64,000 nt of DNA from Polynucleobacter sp. AP-Kolm-20A-A1 (GCF_018688315.1 NZ_CP061315.1:1612001-1676000), one strand, 5' to 3'. Shown: positions 9,201 to 19,612, counted from the first letter of the stretch. Numbers and translations: made by a program. Notes: a model not told the origin generated them from the letters alone.

Positions 9201-9956
9201 ATGAATACATCTCCGCTACCAAGACAATTCGCTTTAGACATAAGCCACACACCCAAAGCCAGTTTAGAAAACTATTTACCCGGGAAAGATCTTGCGCTTC
9301 TGTCTGCTTTACAGGACCTGCAAAAGACCTGGGCACAATCTGGCATAACTGCGCATTCCAATCCACTCAATCAACGCTGGATTTACTGGTGGGGACCCGA
9401 AGGTTCTGGTCGCACCCATTTACTCGAAGCAATGGATCTTGCGGCGCAGACTGCGGGGCTGGAGCATTTCAATTTAAATCCAAGTCAGCCGACCACATGG
9501 GTGAGACTTGAAGAAAGAATGGAACCCCTCTCGCAAAGTGATTTGCCATCCATCATTACGGTAGATGATGTTGATCGCTTAGACGAGCGCCTGGTTGGCG
9601 CACTCTTTCGCATCCTTAATCAGGTGCAAGCAAGCAAAGCCATCCATATTTTCATGGCCGGCAACGAGGCGCCAGCTAACCTGAAGCTGCGAGAGGACCT
9701 ACGCACCCGCCTTGGCTGGGGCTTAATCTTCCAAACCCAGGTTTTGGCTGATGATGAGAAAATACAGGCACTAGAGCAAGCAGCAAAGGCTCGCGGTTTG
9801 GTGTTATCGCCCGATGTTTTGCCTTGGCTGCTAAATCGCTTTTATCGAGATATGCCGAATTTAATGGCTTTGATTGATGCTTTAGATGCGTATTCATTGG
9901 AAACAAAACGTGCTGTAACCTTGCCTCTTGTCCGCGAGCTCTTGCAGTCTAAATAA
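9201..9956 (+). CDS. hda: DnaA-inactivating regulator Hda
   Basis: Hda, bound to the DNA-loaded sliding clamp, stimulates ATP hydrolysis by DnaA and so prevents over-initiation of replication. The 251-residue protein is a single AAA+ module of DnaA type. The P-loop GPEGSGRTHL is at residues 65-74 and a Walker B-like IITVDDVDRL near 118-127. The C-terminal helical part has RFYRDMPNLMALIDALDAYS. The N-terminal QFALDI (residues 9-14) resembles the QL(S/P)LPL clamp-binding motif of E. coli Hda and supports the start. It has no DnaA domain IV DNA-binding helix, as expected for Hda. Confidence 0.93.
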   Translation: MNTSPLPRQFALDISHTPKASLENYLPGKDLALLSALQDLQKTWAQSGITAHSNPLNQRWIYWWGPEGSGRTHLLEAMDLAAQTAGLEHFNLNPSQPTTWVRLEERMEPLSQSDLPSIITVDDVDRLDERLVGALFRILNQVQASKAIHIFMAGNEAPANLKLREDLRTRLGWGLIFQTQVLADDEKIQALEQAAKARGLVLSPDVLPWLLNRFYRDMPNLMALIDALDAYSLETKRAVTLPLVRELLQSK

Positions 9957-9974
9957 TTTAATTCATATTCATTC

Positions 9975-10655
9975 GTGACCCAGTTAGCCCTTTTCGATTT
10001 AGATCACACCCTTCTACCTTGCGATAGCGATTACGAGTGGGGTCAATTTTTGGCACGCATCGGTGTAGTGGATAGTGCGTACTATGCAAAACAAAATGAG
10101 CGCTTCTATCAAGATTACAAAGATGGCAAGCTAGATATTCATGAGTTCTTACGTTTTGCTTTAAAACCTTTGTCCGAGCATTCACGAGTCCAACTCAAAG
10201 AGTGGCATGACCAATTCATGCAAGAAGTAATTAACGGACAGCTCCGCCAAAAAGCAATGGATTTAGTTAAGCAACATCAAGATGCCGGCGACTTATGTTG
10301 CGTGGTCACAGCAACCAATAGTTTTGTGACGCGTCCGATTGTGGAAAGTTTTGGGATTGCGCATTTGATTGCCACCGAGCCCGCCACCGCTCAGAATGAG
10401 CCGCTAGCCAATTACACTGGGGAAGTGAAAGGCATTCCAAATTTTCGTGAGGGCAAGATTCAGAATTTGCATGATTGGCTTACTACTCAAAACCTTAGCC
10501 TGGGCACCTTGCAAAAAAGTTACTTCTATTCCGACTCTATGAATGATCTTCCTCTGCTGGAAAAAGTCAGTCACCCAGTTGCCACCAACCCAGATGATCG
10601 CCTGCGCTCTGAAGCCAATAAGCGCAACTGGCCAATCCTTGAATTGTTCGCATGA
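9975..10655 (+). CDS. HAD-superfamily hydrolase, subfamily IB (SerB-like phosphatase)
   Basis: A 226-residue cytoplasmic phosphatase. HAD motif I is DLDHT with its two aspartates near residues 8-12, motif II lies at CVVTATNS, and motif IV is YFYSDSMNDLP. The layout fits the IB group, which includes phosphoserine phosphatase-like enzymes, but the substrate is not evident. Translation appears to begin at GTG 9975, 18 bases after the hda stop. Its stop overlaps the pcnB start (ATGA at 10652-10655), so translation is probably coupled. Confidence 0.87.
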   Translation: MTQLALFDLDHTLLPCDSDYEWGQFLARIGVVDSAYYAKQNERFYQDYKDGKLDIHEFLRFALKPLSEHSRVQLKEWHDQFMQEVINGQLRQKAMDLVKQHQDAGDLCCVVTATNSFVTRPIVESFGIAHLIATEPATAQNEPLANYTGEVKGIPNFREGKIQNLHDWLTTQNLSLGTLQKSYFYSDSMNDLPLLEKVSHPVATNPDDRLRSEANKRNWPILELFA

Positions 10656-12052
10656 TTACCAAATTTATTAAACGCATTCTGCGCCGTGACCCGATGGTTA
10701 AGCACACGCAGGCAAACAATACTGGGGCACCTAAACGAATCTCAAAAAAATCGCATCGCATTGACCCTCACCTGCTTTCAAAAAATGCAGTGAAGGTTAC
10801 CGATACATTGCAGCAAGCTGGTTATGAAGCATTTATTGTAGGTGGCGCCGTACGAGATCTTGCTTTAGGTATTAGCCCAAAAGATTTTGACGTAGCTACC
10901 AACGCCACTCCAGATCAAGTACAAAAACTCTTTCGCAAAGCACGCCTCATTGGCCGTCGCTTTCAAATTGTGCATGTCACCTTTTTTGGTAAAGGCCACC
11001 CTGAAATTATCGAGGTATCAACCTTCAGAGCCTTGCTAGATAACGCTGGAGACCATGTAGCGGAAAGTGGTCGAATCCTGCGCGATAACGTCTGGGGCTC
11101 TCAAGGCGAGGATGCTGCAAGGCGCGATTTCACAATTAATGCGATGTATTACGATCCATCTTCTGAGACAGTCTTGGACTATCACGGCGGCATGGCGGAT
11201 ATGCAAAAGAAAACATTGCGGATGATCGGCGATCCTGCCAAACGCTATCGCGAAGATCCAGTACGCATGCTCAGAGCGGTTCGCTTTGCAGCAAAAACTG
11301 GTTTTGATTTAGATAGCGCTACACGCGCGCCAATTGCAAAGCTTGGCAAACTATTAAACGATGTTCCGTCTGCCAGACTTTTTGATGAAATTCTCAAGCT
11401 ACTCATGTCTGGTTATTCGTGGGCGGCAATACAGGGACTAAAAGAAGCGGGCTTGCATCATGGCCTATTGCCTTTGTTAGATCACATACTCGATGATGGT
11501 GAAGCCTCTAAAGGCGCCAATAGTTTTGTCAAACTCGCCCTAGCAAATACCGATCAGCGTATTCAATCTGGGAAAAGTGTGTCGGCTGGATTCTTGTTCG
11601 CCACCCTGCTTTGGCCAGATCTTTTAAAGAACTGGAAAGCGAATATCGCCAAAGGGGTTGCCAATATTCCAGCGCTGCACGATGCAATGGACGACACTAT
11701 CGCCACTCAAAGCAGCGGTATGACTATTCAGCGACGCTTTGAAAGCGATATGCGTGAAATTTGGTCTATGCAGCCCCGTTTTGAAAGGCGCGTAGGTCGC
11801 TATCCCTACCGCCTGATTGAATCTCCTCGTTTTAGAGCTGGTTATGACTTTATGTTGCTTCGCTGCGCCACTGGAGAACTAAACCCTGCAATTGGCCAAT
11901 GGTGGACCGACTTCATCGAGGCCGATACAGTCGGCCAGGACGAGCTCATGGCTAGCGTCAAAAATGAATCTGGCAATAATGCTAGCCCCACCAAGCGACG
12001 TCGTCGCAGAAAGCCAAAAGCAGCCCTGCCCCCAGAAGGTGCGTCGAGCTAA
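10652..12052 (+). CDS. pcnB: Poly(A) polymerase I
   Basis: PcnB adds A tails to RNA 3' ends and so promotes RNA decay. The 466-residue protein has the class II nucleotidyltransferase head: FIVGGAVRDLALG near residues 60-72, DFDVATNATPDQV with catalytic aspartates, and then RRDFTINAMYYD and RYREDPVRMLRAVRFAAKTG. CCA-adding enzymes share this head. The N-terminal extension, the C-terminal R/K-rich tail (TKRRRRRKPK) and the length favour PcnB. The start overlaps the stop of the HAD gene by 4 bp. folK and panB follow on the same strand. Confidence 0.92.
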   Translation: MITKFIKRILRRDPMVKHTQANNTGAPKRISKKSHRIDPHLLSKNAVKVTDTLQQAGYEAFIVGGAVRDLALGISPKDFDVATNATPDQVQKLFRKARLIGRRFQIVHVTFFGKGHPEIIEVSTFRALLDNAGDHVAESGRILRDNVWGSQGEDAARRDFTINAMYYDPSSETVLDYHGGMADMQKKTLRMIGDPAKRYREDPVRMLRAVRFAAKTGFDLDSATRAPIAKLGKLLNDVPSARLFDEILKLLMSGYSWAAIQGLKEAGLHHGLLPLLDHILDDGEASKGANSFVKLALANTDQRIQSGKSVSAGFLFATLLWPDLLKNWKANIAKGVANIPALHDAMDDTIATQSSGMTIQRRFESDMREIWSMQPRFERRVGRYPYRLIESPRFRAGYDFMLLRCATGELNPAIGQWWTDFIEADTVGQDELMASVKNESGNNASPTKRRRRRKPKAALPPEGASS

Positions 12053-12104
12053 GCAGACTTAGAGAAATTTCGGTAAAGTAGTTTTATCTCTAGTTTGGAA
12101 GCAT

Positions 12105-12632
12105 ATGGCACGGGCATATATCGGATTTGGTGGCAATATTGGCGACACGCGACAGCTTATTACTGACGCGATTGTTTGCTTAGCGTTGCGCTCCGAACTA
12201 CAAATTCTGGCAAAGAGTTGTTTTTATCAAAGCGCCCCTGTTGAGGCTACTGGCGGGGATTACATTAATGCCGTCATTGAAGTCGAGACGGAATTAACGC
12301 CCTACGGTCTTTTGCATGTTTGCCAAGCAATTGAACAAGAGTTTGGTCGAGAGCGCCCCTACGCAAATGCACCTCGCACCCTTGATCTTGATATCCTGTC
12401 ATTCGAGGGAATTACCCAAAATGAGACCGAACTGATGCTCCCGCATCCAAAAATCGTTGAACGCTCATTTGTTCTGCTGCCACTCCTAGAAATAGCGCCT
12501 GATATCTTCTTGCCAAACTGGGGTGAACTGAAGGCCTATCTCCCCAATGTTGCCCACCAAAGAATAGAAAAACTACCCTGCAGGAACTGCAATTGTGGGG
12601 AAAAAGACGTTTATAGCCAATCGGCACATTAA
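12105..12632 (+). CDS. folK: 2-amino-4-hydroxy-6-hydroxymethyldihydropteridine pyrophosphokinase
   Basis: FolK (HPPK) transfers pyrophosphate from ATP to the pterin precursor of folate. The 175-residue protein begins MARAYIGFGGNIGDTRQL and carries the HPPK signature RTLDLDIL (with the two magnesium-binding aspartates) and PHPKIVERSFVLLPL. The short tail contains three cysteines (CRNCNC), which is not a known HPPK feature. It lies 52 bp after pcnB and 17 bp before panB. The pcnB-folK-panB order is common in this group, so they probably form an operon supplying folate and pantothenate precursors. Confidence 0.94.
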   Translation: MARAYIGFGGNIGDTRQLITDAIVCLALRSELQILAKSCFYQSAPVEATGGDYINAVIEVETELTPYGLLHVCQAIEQEFGRERPYANAPRTLDLDILSFEGITQNETELMLPHPKIVERSFVLLPLLEIAPDIFLPNWGELKAYLPNVAHQRIEKLPCRNCNCGEKDVYSQSAH

Positions 12633-12649
12633 TTCATTAAACTCTCGCC

Positions 12650-13465
12650 ATGGGTTACTTACAAGGCGACAAGCCAATCACAATTACTAAGCTCCTCGCG
12701 ATGCATGCTGAGGGTGAAAAAATTACTATGCTCACTGCATATGACTCAACCATGTCCGCATTGTTGAATCGTTGTGGAGTTGAGACCATCCTGATTGGTG
12801 ACTCGTTGGGCAATGTGATCCAAGGTCATTCAAGTACAACGCCCGTTACCGTAGAACAGGTCGCATATCACACTGAGTGTGTAGCTCGCGCCAACTCCCA
12901 TGCTTTTGTAATTGCCGATCTTCCCTTTGCAAGCTATGGCGACCCTGTGCAAGCATTGGATTCTGCTGCAACACTAATGCGCGCTGGTGCAGATATGGTC
13001 AAACTTGAAGGTGGCGACTGGCAAGTCGAAATCATCCGTTATTTAGTTGAACGCAGCGTTCCAGTTTGTGCGCACCTTGGACTACTCCCTCAATCAGTTC
13101 ATGTATTGGGCGGCTATAAAGTTCAAGGTAAATCTAAAGATGCAGCTAGCGTCATGCTCGAGCAAGCACTCGCTTGTCAGGCAGCTGGGGCTCAAATGGT
13201 AGTACTAGAAGCCATTCCTTCTTCATTGGGAGAAAGAATTACTGAAGAACTCTCCATTCCAACTATTGGAATTGGCGCGGGTTCCGACTGCTCCGGCCAA
13301 GTATTAGTACTGCAAGATATGTTGGGCATTAGCCCAGGTAAACCACCCAAGTTTGTCAAAAACTTTATGGATGGTCACCAGTCCGTCGAAGCTGCTGTCA
13401 AAGCTTACGTACGCGAAGTGAAGTCCGGCAAATTTCCCGGACCTGAGCACGGCTTCGCCGGCTAA
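12650..13465 (+). CDS. panB: 3-methyl-2-oxobutanoate hydroxymethyltransferase
   Basis: PanB makes ketopantoate from alpha-ketoisovalerate using methylene-tetrahydrofolate, the first committed step of pantothenate and coenzyme A synthesis. The 271-residue TIM-barrel protein contains [26 protein letters not shown] with the metal-binding aspartate, ADMVKLEGG, and [17 protein letters not shown], all family signatures. It follows folK by 17 bp and is convergent with dnaJ, 26 bp away. Confidence 0.96.
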   Translation: MGYLQGDKPITITKLLAMHAEGEKITMLTAYDSTMSALLNRCGVETILIGDSLGNVIQGHSSTTPVTVEQVAYHTECVARANSHAFVIADLPFASYGDPVQALDSAATLMRAGADMVKLEGGDWQVEIIRYLVERSVPVCAHLGLLPQSVHVLGGYKVQGKSKDAASVMLEQALACQAAGAQMVVLEAIPSSLGERITEELSIPTIGIGAGSDCSGQVLVLQDMLGISPGKPPKFVKNFMDGHQSVEAAVKAYVREVKSGKFPGPEHGFAG

Positions 13466-13491
13466 TTGCCAGCTAGCCCGCTCAATCAGTA

Positions 13492-14628
13492 CTAGCTAAA
13501 GAAACTCTTTACGCCGTCAAACCAACCCTTTTGTTGAGGGCTGTGCTTATCACCGCCAGACTTTAAGCTGTCATCAAACTTCTGCAGTAATTGTTTTTGC
13601 TCGTCAGTAAGCTTGACAGGCGTCTCAACCAACACATGCACAAATAGGTCGCCTACCAAAGTAGAGCGCAGTCCCTTGATGCCTTTATTGCGCAAGCGGA
13701 AAGTCTTGCCAGTTTGCGTCCCTTCTGGAATCGGGAACTCAACACGCCCGGACAATGTTGGTACCTCGATTTCGCCACCAATAGTTGCTGTTGCAAACGA
13801 GATTGGCATTTGTACATGCAGATCACTGCCGTCACGTTCAAATACTTTATGAGGTTTAACGCGCACCTCTACATAGAGATCGCCAGATGGTCCGCCATTA
13901 ATACCTGGCTCGCCATTGCCTACTGAGCGAACGCGCATACCATCATCAATACCCGCTGGGATTTTGATTTCCAGTGTTTTTTGTTCTTTATGTTTTCCGC
14001 TGCCATGACAAGTTTTACAAGGCTTAGGAATATATTCGCCCGTGCCGCGGCACTTAGGACAAGTTTGCTGCATTGAAAAGAAGCCCTGTTGCACGCGAAC
14101 CTGACCATGACCATTACAAGTGGTGCATGTTTCAGCTTTCGACCCAGGTTCAGCACCCGTACCATGACATGGCTTGCAATTGCTCCAGCTCGGCACACGA
14201 ATTTGTGTTGTGTAACCCTCAGCAGCTTGCTCCAGCGTAATGTCCATGTTGTAGCGCAAGTCTGCGCCTTTATAGACCTGTGGGCCGGATTGGCGACCGC
14301 CGCCTTGTCCAAAAATATCACCGAAGATGTCACCAAAGGCATCGGCAAAACCGCCGCCGCCAAAACCTCCTCCACCAAAACCGCCGCCCATTGAAGGATC
14401 AACACCAGCATGACCATACTGATCATAAGCAGCGCGCTTGTTTGGATCGGTTAAGGTTTCGTAAGCTTCTTTAACCTCTTTAAATTGGGCTTCGGCTGTT
14501 TTGCTATCGGGGTTGCGATCAGGGTGATGCTTCATAGCCATTTTGCGATAAGCCTTTTTTAGCTCTTCATCACTGGCGCCTTTTGCTACACCAAGCACTT
14601 CATAAAAATCGCGTTTACTTTTAGGCAC
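13492..14628 (-). CDS. dnaJ: Chaperone DnaJ (class I Hsp40)
   Basis: DnaJ delivers substrates to DnaK and stimulates its ATPase. The 378-residue protein has the full class I layout. The J domain has HPD at residues about 35-37 (KHHPDRNPD), followed by a glycine/phenylalanine-rich linker (about 76-110). The zinc region has four CxxCxGxG repeats ([32 protein letters not shown]), and the C-terminal substrate-binding part follows. It is downstream of dnaK on the same strand, separated by 100 bp holding a perfect 10-bp hairpin. No separate heat-shock promoter is visible, so it likely depends on read-through from dnaK. Confidence 0.97.
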   Translation of the reverse strand: MPKSKRDFYEVLGVAKGASDEELKKAYRKMAMKHHPDRNPDSKTAEAQFKEVKEAYETLTDPNKRAAYDQYGHAGVDPSMGGGFGGGGFGGGGFADAFGDIFGDIFGQGGGRQSGPQVYKGADLRYNMDITLEQAAEGYTTQIRVPSWSNCKPCHGTGAEPGSKAETCTTCNGHGQVRVQQGFFSMQQTCPKCRGTGEYIPKPCKTCHGSGKHKEQKTLEIKIPAGIDDGMRVRSVGNGEPGINGGPSGDLYVEVRVKPHKVFERDGSDLHVQMPISFATATIGGEIEVPTLSGRVEFPIPEGTQTGKTFRLRNKGIKGLRSTLVGDLFVHVLVETPVKLTDEQKQLLQKFDDSLKSGGDKHSPQQKGWFDGVKSFFS

Positions 14629-14657
14629 GGCCTATTCCTCTCAACAACCTGAATGAC

Positions 14658-14682
14658 ACAAGTCGGCACGAGGCCGACTTGT
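14658..14682 (-). terminator. Hairpin between dnaK and dnaJ (attenuator or processing site)
   Basis: ACAAGTCGGC (14658-14667) and GCCGACTTGT (14673-14682) form a perfect 10-bp stem with a 5-base loop. It lacks a clean T-run, so it may be a partial terminator or an mRNA-stabilising structure at the dnaK 3' end. Confidence 0.6.
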
Positions 14683-14728
14683 TATTTAAGTACATCAAAA
14701 CTACGTTAATGAATGTCTGATTTAAGAA

Positions 14729-16666
14729 TTACTTCTTGTCATCAACCTCTTTGAAATCAGCATCAACAACATCAGCATCAGGAGCAGCACCAGGGGCTGC
14801 ACCACCAGGAGCCGCGCCAGCGGCAGCGCCACCGGCTTTAGCTTGTTCAGCAGCCATGACCTTTTCGCCTAGCTTCTGACTTGCTTTGCCCAAGGCTTCT
14901 GTTTTTGCTTCAATCGCCTCTTTGTCGCTACCTTTGATCGCTTCATCCAACTCTTTGAGGGCTGCTTCAATCGCTTCTTTCTCAGAAGCTTCTAAGCTAG
15001 CGCCATGCTCTTCCAAGGCCTTCTTGGTTGAGTGAGCCAAAGCATCTGCAGAATTGCGCGCAGTTACCAACTCAAGCGCTTTCTTGTCTTCAGCAGCATT
15101 AGCTTCAGCATCCTTCACCATGCGTTGAATCTCTTCTTCGGTCAAGCCAGAGTTTGCCTTGATGGTGATCTTGTTCTCTTTGCCAGTAGTTTTATCTTTT
15201 GCAGTTACGTGCAAGATACCGTTGGCATCGATATCAAAGGTCACTTCAATCTGCGGCATGCCGCGTTGTGCTGGAGCAATACCTTCGAGGTTAAATTCAC
15301 CAAGCAACTTGTTAGCAGCAGCCATCTCACGCTCACCTTGGAAGCATTTGATGGTTACGGCAGGCTGATTGTCTTCCGCAGTGGAATAAACCTGTGAATG
15401 CTTGGTAGGAATTGTTGTGTTCTTAGGAATCATCTTGGTCATTACGCCGCCAAGAGTCTCGATACCCAATGACAATGGGGTAACGTCCAAGAGCAATACG
15501 TCCTTACGATCGCCAGATAATACTGAACCCTGAATTGCAGCACCAACAGCAACCGCTTCGTCTGGGTTAACGTCTTTGCGTGGTTCTTTGCCAAAGATTT
15601 CTTTTACTTTGTCTTGAACCGCAGGCATACGTGTTTGACCGCCAACCAAAATCACGTCGTCGATATCAGCTACGTTTACGCCAGCATCTTTGATCGCAGT
15701 TAAGCAAGGACCAGCGGTACGCTTGATTAATTCCTCAACCAAAGACTCTAACTTGGCACGGGTCAACTTCAAGTTCAAATGCTTAGGACCGCTAGCATCA
15801 GCTGTCACGTAAGGCAAGTTGATTTCTGTTTGTTGCGCAGATGATAATTCGATCTTGGCTTTTTCAGCAGCATCTTTCAAGCGTTGCAATGCCAATACAT
15901 CTTTACTCAGATCTACGCCTTGCTCTTTCTTGAACTCAGCAATGATCCAGTCAATGATGCGTTGGTCAAAGTCTTCGCCGCCCAAGAAGGTGTCGCCGTT
16001 GGTGGAGAGCACTTCAAATTGCTTCTCACCGTCAACGTTAGCAATCTCAATAATGGATACGTCGAATGTACCGCCACCCAAGTCATAGACAGCAATCTTG
16101 CGATCTACTTTGTCTTGCTTGTCCAAGCCAAATGCTAATGCAGCAGCAGTAGGCTCGTTGATGATGCGCTTAACATCTAAACCAGCAATACGGCCAGCAT
16201 CTTTAGTTGCTTGGCGCTGACTATCATTAAAGTAAGCTGGAACAGTAATCACTGCTTCTGTCACTTCTTCGCCAAGATAATCTTCGGCAGTTTTTTTCAT
16301 CTTGCGCAAGATCTCAGCTGAAACTTGCTGTGGAGCCATTTTTTTATCGCGTGCTGATACCCAAGCGTCGCCATTGTCTGCTTGAACAATTTCGTACGGC
16401 ATAAGGCTAATATCTTTTTGCACTTCAGGATCCGTAAATTTACGACCCATCAAGCGCTTTACTGCGTAGATGGTGTTTTTAGGATTCGTCACTGATTGAC
16501 GTTTTGCTGGCGCACCAACCAATACTTCGCCGTCTTCAACGTAAGCGATGATGGATGGAGTTGTGCGACCGCCTTCGGCGTTCTCGACAACTTTAGGTGC
16601 ATTGTTTTCAACGACTGAAACACATGAATTCGTGGTTCCTAAGTCGATTCCGATAATCTTTCCCAT
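14729..16666 (-). CDS. dnaK: Chaperone DnaK (Hsp70)
   Basis: DnaK is the ATP-driven Hsp70 that folds and protects proteins, working with DnaJ and GrpE. The 645-residue product starts [18 protein letters not shown], with the phosphate-1 motif at residues about 5-15. It contains [33 protein letters not shown] and the substrate-binding domain after the [14 protein letters not shown] linker. The C-terminal tail is rich in glycine and alanine and ends in an acidic [11 protein letters not shown], the usual EEVD-like end of bacterial DnaK. A consensus sigma-32 promoter stands 57 bp before its start. Confidence 0.98.
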   Translation of the reverse strand: MGKIIGIDLGTTNSCVSVVENNAPKVVENAEGGRTTPSIIAYVEDGEVLVGAPAKRQSVTNPKNTIYAVKRLMGRKFTDPEVQKDISLMPYEIVQADNGDAWVSARDKKMAPQQVSAEILRKMKKTAEDYLGEEVTEAVITVPAYFNDSQRQATKDAGRIAGLDVKRIINEPTAAALAFGLDKQDKVDRKIAVYDLGGGTFDVSIIEIANVDGEKQFEVLSTNGDTFLGGEDFDQRIIDWIIAEFKKEQGVDLSKDVLALQRLKDAAEKAKIELSSAQQTEINLPYVTADASGPKHLNLKLTRAKLESLVEELIKRTAGPCLTAIKDAGVNVADIDDVILVGGQTRMPAVQDKVKEIFGKEPRKDVNPDEAVAVGAAIQGSVLSGDRKDVLLLDVTPLSLGIETLGGVMTKMIPKNTTIPTKHSQVYSTAEDNQPAVTIKCFQGEREMAAANKLLGEFNLEGIAPAQRGMPQIEVTFDIDANGILHVTAKDKTTGKENKITIKANSGLTEEEIQRMVKDAEANAAEDKKALELVTARNSADALAHSTKKALEEHGASLEASEKEAIEAALKELDEAIKGSDKEAIEAKTEALGKASQKLGEKVMAAEQAKAGGAAAGAAPGGAAPGAAPDADVVDADFKEVDDKK

Positions 16667-16722
16667 AATTGCTCCAAAAAATTAAATTGTTTGTTGTACT
16701 AATGAATATTTCGATACCCAGT

Positions 16723-16750
16723 AAATGGGGTCTAAAAAGGGGATTTCAAG
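16723..16750 (-). promoter_or_regulatory. Sigma-32 heat-shock promoter of dnaK
   Basis: On the minus strand, CTTGAAA (16744-16750) is followed after 13 bases by CCCCATTT (16723-16730). Both boxes match the E. coli sigma-32 consensus (CTTGAAA, 13-15 bases, CCCCATnT). The site lies between the grpE terminator hairpin and dnaK, so dnaK can be induced independently of grpE. Confidence 0.9.
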
Positions 16751-16762
16751 GGGATAAACAGC

Positions 16763-16788
16763 AAAAAAGGCAGAAATCTGCCTTTTTT
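16763..16788 (-). terminator. Terminator between grpE and dnaK
   Basis: A 12-bp perfect inverted repeat, AAAAAAGGCAGA (16763-16774) and TCTGCCTTTTTT (16777-16788), with a 2-base centre. The A/T arms provide a T-run in either direction. It lies 25 bp after the grpE stop and just upstream of the dnaK promoter. Confidence 0.85.
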
Positions 16789-16812
16789 ATGCTTTTTTGG
16801 TGGTTTTGGCGC

Positions 16813-17364
16813 TTATTTTGGGGCGCTGACCGTCACCAAAGCCGGTCTAAGGACCCTATCAGCCACGGTATAACCCCTTTGAAGCACTGAAACCACTGTA
16901 TTAGCCTCTTGTTCAGAAGGTACTGAAGCAATGGCCTGGTGGTGGTGAGGATCAAATTTATCTCCAACCGCAGGATTAATTTCGGTCATGCGACCTTTTT
17001 CAAAGGCGGACAGCAGCTGCTTCAAGGTGATCTCTAAACCCTCTTTGAAGGCCTTAGCATCACCAGCATCAGTGCTCAAAGCTGCATAGAGGCTATCCGT
17101 CACTGGCACTAAATGCTCAGCAAAACTTTCAATTGCAAACTTGTGCGCCTTGGCAATGTCCTCAACCGCACGACGGCGAATATTTTCACCCTCTGCTTTG
17201 GCGCGCAAGAAGTTATCTTGCAACTCGCTAATCTTTTGATTCAGTTCCGCAATTTCTTGCTCAGGAGTCTTGACAGCAGATTCAGCAGATGCAGCCTCAT
17301 TTGCTTGAAGCTCAGCAGCTGGATTTTCTTGCTCTGGAGTTGGATTTTGATTTTCTTGTGTCAT
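16813..17364 (-). CDS. grpE: Nucleotide exchange factor GrpE
   Basis: GrpE releases ADP from DnaK and resets the chaperone cycle. The 183-residue protein has a low-complexity Glu/Ala/Gln-rich N-terminus, a long predicted coiled coil (residues about 35-75), and the C-terminal head with [15 protein letters not shown] and [17 protein letters not shown], the family signature. It begins at ATG 17364 with a perfect sigma-32 promoter upstream that runs into the end of hemH. A terminator hairpin separates it from dnaK. Confidence 0.95.
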   Translation of the reverse strand: MTQENQNPTPEQENPAAELQANEAASAESAVKTPEQEIAELNQKISELQDNFLRAKAEGENIRRRAVEDIAKAHKFAIESFAEHLVPVTDSLYAALSTDAGDAKAFKEGLEITLKQLLSAFEKGRMTEINPAVGDKFDPHHHQAIASVPSEQEANTVVSVLQRGYTVADRVLRPALVTVSAPK

Positions 17365-17408
17365 GGACGCTATTTTACTTTTCTATAAAGATTGGCTATT
17401 ACTTTTCA

Positions 17409-17436
17409 ATATGGGGTTGATTATTTCGATTTCAAG
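17409..17436 (-). promoter_or_regulatory. Sigma-32 promoter of grpE overlapping the hemH stop
   Basis: On the minus strand, CTTGAAA (17430-17436) and CCCCATAT (17409-17416) are 13 bases apart, a full match to the sigma-32 consensus. The hemH stop codon TGA (17432-17434) lies inside the -35 box. Confidence 0.9.
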
Positions 17437-18526
17437 TCTTTGTTTTTTCAGCCAACTCCGCTCTTTCATTGCGCTTGGCTAGCTCAGCCTCAGACTCCAC
17501 GCCTAATGTCCAGCCCTGCAAATGATGATGAGCAATATCGCCCAGAGCCCGAATCCACTTGGGGTTGCTGTTCAAGCATGGGATATAACGATAGTCTTTT
17601 CCGCCATGCTCCAAGAAGATTTCGCGAGCCTCCATGGCGATTTCTTCCAGCGTTTCTAAGCAGTCAGCTGGAAACCCTGGGCAAAAAATATCGATGCGTT
17701 GACAACCCTCTTTTGCCAGCTTTTCGATGGTTGGTGCCGTATACGGCTTTAACCATTCGGCCTTACCAAAGCGTGATTGGAAAGTCACAATGTATTGGCC
17801 TAGCTCCAAACCTAAGGATTCACCAAGTAAGCGACCTGTTTTTAAACACTCACAATGGTAGGGGTCACCCTTCATCAAATTACGCTTTGGTAATCCGTGA
17901 AACGACATGACTAAGCGGTCACCCCTGGAAAAATCAGGGCGTCCATCTTTATCCCAACTACTTAAAACTTGATCACGCAATGCGGAGATATAAGCTGGGT
18001 TGTCGTGATAGTGTTTCACAAGACGCAACTCAGGCTGATCGCGCCAAGTACTCAAGACGCGAAAGACTTCATCAAAGCTAGATGCCGTAGTGGTGGCCGA
18101 GTATTGTGGATACAAAGGCAATAGCAATAAACGCTCCATGCCCTGTGCCTTCAGCCCCTCTAAGACGGATTGCGTTGATGGCTCACCATAGCGCATCGCC
18201 AAATCTACCAAAACAATATGGCCTTCATTGGTAAATTTTTCACCAAGTTCTTTTGCTTGTAAACGTGAGTAATGCATCAAAGGTGAGCCTAACTTTGGCA
18301 ACCAAATTGACGCATATTTCTTTGCAGAGGCACCACTACGAATTGGCAAAATAATGCCATTCAAAATGCACCACCAAATAATGCGCGGGATCTCTACGAC
18401 ACGAGGATCAGAAAGAAATTCTTTTAAATAGGCGCGCACTGCTTTCGCTGTTGGTGCAGATGGCGTTCCTAGATTCAGTAACAAGACCGCAGTTTTAGAT
18501 GCGCGTAGGTGCGGATTCTGTTTCAA
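17432..18526 (-). CDS. hemH: Ferrochelatase
   Basis: HemH inserts ferrous iron into protoporphyrin IX, the last step of heme synthesis, at the inner face of the cytoplasmic membrane. The 364-residue protein contains [26 protein letters not shown] near the N-terminus, [16 protein letters not shown], and the catalytic-histidine segment [11 protein letters not shown] followed by [11 protein letters not shown] and [11 protein letters not shown]. It sits between hrcA (38 bp upstream) and grpE inside the heat-shock cluster, and its final codons form part of the grpE promoter. It is probably expressed with hrcA. Confidence 0.96.
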   Translation of the reverse strand: MKQNPHLRASKTAVLLLNLGTPSAPTAKAVRAYLKEFLSDPRVVEIPRIIWWCILNGIILPIRSGASAKKYASIWLPKLGSPLMHYSRLQAKELGEKFTNEGHIVLVDLAMRYGEPSTQSVLEGLKAQGMERLLLLPLYPQYSATTTASSFDEVFRVLSTWRDQPELRLVKHYHDNPAYISALRDQVLSSWDKDGRPDFSRGDRLVMSFHGLPKRNLMKGDPYHCECLKTGRLLGESLGLELGQYIVTFQSRFGKAEWLKPYTAPTIEKLAKEGCQRIDIFCPGFPADCLETLEEIAMEAREIFLEHGGKDYRYIPCLNSNPKWIRALGDIAHHHLQGWTLGVESEAELAKRNERAELAEKTKT

Positions 18527-18564
18527 AGTATTTATCTCTGTTAAATGGTTTGTACAAATTTTAG

Positions 18565-19575
18565 TTAGGAGCTAAGCGCCCCAGACAATAGTTTAGAGGT
18601 GATATCTACAATAGGAATCACTCTGTCGTAGGCCATACGAGTTGGCCCAATAACGCCGAGGGTTCCTACTATCTGCCCATCAACGCTATATGGGGCGCTG
18701 ATCACAGCTAAATCCTCATAGGGCAACAAATCACTTTCGCCGCCAATAAATATTTGAATGCCGTCAGCATGGCTAGACACATCAAGCAGTTGCATGAGCA
18801 CTGATTTTTGCTCCAACATATCAAACATCTTGCGCAACTTATCGAGGTTGGAGCTTAAATCACCAACATTGAGCAAGCGACGTTCGCCCGAAAGCACCAT
18901 ATCTCCACCACTCATGTCGTAGTCAGCAACACCGCTTTGCAAAGCCAAAGCCATCAACCCGGAAATATCAGCGCGCAAATTATCTAAATCGGATTTCAAA
19001 TGGAGGCGAACCTGATCAAAACTTTTTCCAGCAAACTGGGTATTGATAAAGTTACCAGCCTCAATGAGTTGGCTCGGCGTGTAATCTTGGGTCGTAGGCA
19101 AAATACGGTTTTGCACGTCGCCCTCTGGGGTAACCATAATCAATAAGATCTTGCCTTCGCCTAAGCGCAAGAACTCAATATGCTTAAACACTTGCGCACG
19201 CTTGGGCGTCATCACCACCCCTGCAAAATGGGTCAAGTTCGACAAAATCTGAGCGGCCGATGTAAGTACCCGCTGCGGGGAGTCCGGCAAAAGCCCTTTC
19301 TCAACCTCTCTAGCCGCCATTTCTTCCAAGGGGCGCACGGTCACCATCGTATCCACAAATAAACGATAGCCTCGAGGGGTTGGAATACGGCCGGCGGAGG
19401 TATGCGGGCTTGTTACCAAGCCCATCTCCTCTAAATCAGCCATGACATTGCGAATGGTGGCCGCGGATAGGTCTAAACCCGAGAATCTTGACAGCGTGCG
19501 GGAGCCAATAGGTTGGCCCTCCTCGATATAGCGCTCGATGAGGGTTTTTAGTAAGGCGCGGGAACGTTCATCCAT
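18565..19575 (-). CDS. hrcA: Heat-inducible transcription repressor HrcA
   Basis: HrcA binds CIRCE operators and represses groE-type promoters until heat or unfolded protein occupies GroEL. The 336-residue protein starts [29 protein letters not shown] and has a winged-helix N-terminus with [39 protein letters not shown] (residues about 37-75), the diagnostic HrcA segment. The C-terminal GAF-like effector part includes [21 protein letters not shown] site lies in the groES promoter at 59550 of this window. No CIRCE is visible before hrcA itself. Divergent from nadK by 37 bp. Confidence 0.96.
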   Translation of the reverse strand: MDERSRALLKTLIERYIEEGQPIGSRTLSRFSGLDLSAATIRNVMADLEEMGLVTSPHTSAGRIPTPRGYRLFVDTMVTVRPLEEMAAREVEKGLLPDSPQRVLTSAAQILSNLTHFAGVVMTPKRAQVFKHIEFLRLGEGKILLIMVTPEGDVQNRILPTTQDYTPSQLIEAGNFINTQFAGKSFDQVRLHLKSDLDNLRADISGLMALALQSGVADYDMSGGDMVLSGERRLLNVGDLSSNLDKLRKMFDMLEQKSVLMQLLDVSSHADGIQIFIGGESDLLPYEDLAVISAPYSVDGQIVGTLGVIGPTRMAYDRVIPIVDITSKLLSGALSS

Positions 19576-19612
19576 GGTGGAAGGGATTTTATGCCTATGG
19601 TTTAATCGTCAT

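Noticed and set aside
13920..14426. 168-codon minus-strand frame in dnaJ
   Set aside because: It is a different frame of the same strand as dnaJ. Its composition follows the Gly/Phe and zinc-finger repeats and no family is seen.
16667..19612. CIRCE operators before hrcA, grpE or dnaK
   Set aside because: I looked for TTAGCACTC or GAGTGCTAA-like arms in these upstream regions and found none; only the groES site qualifies.
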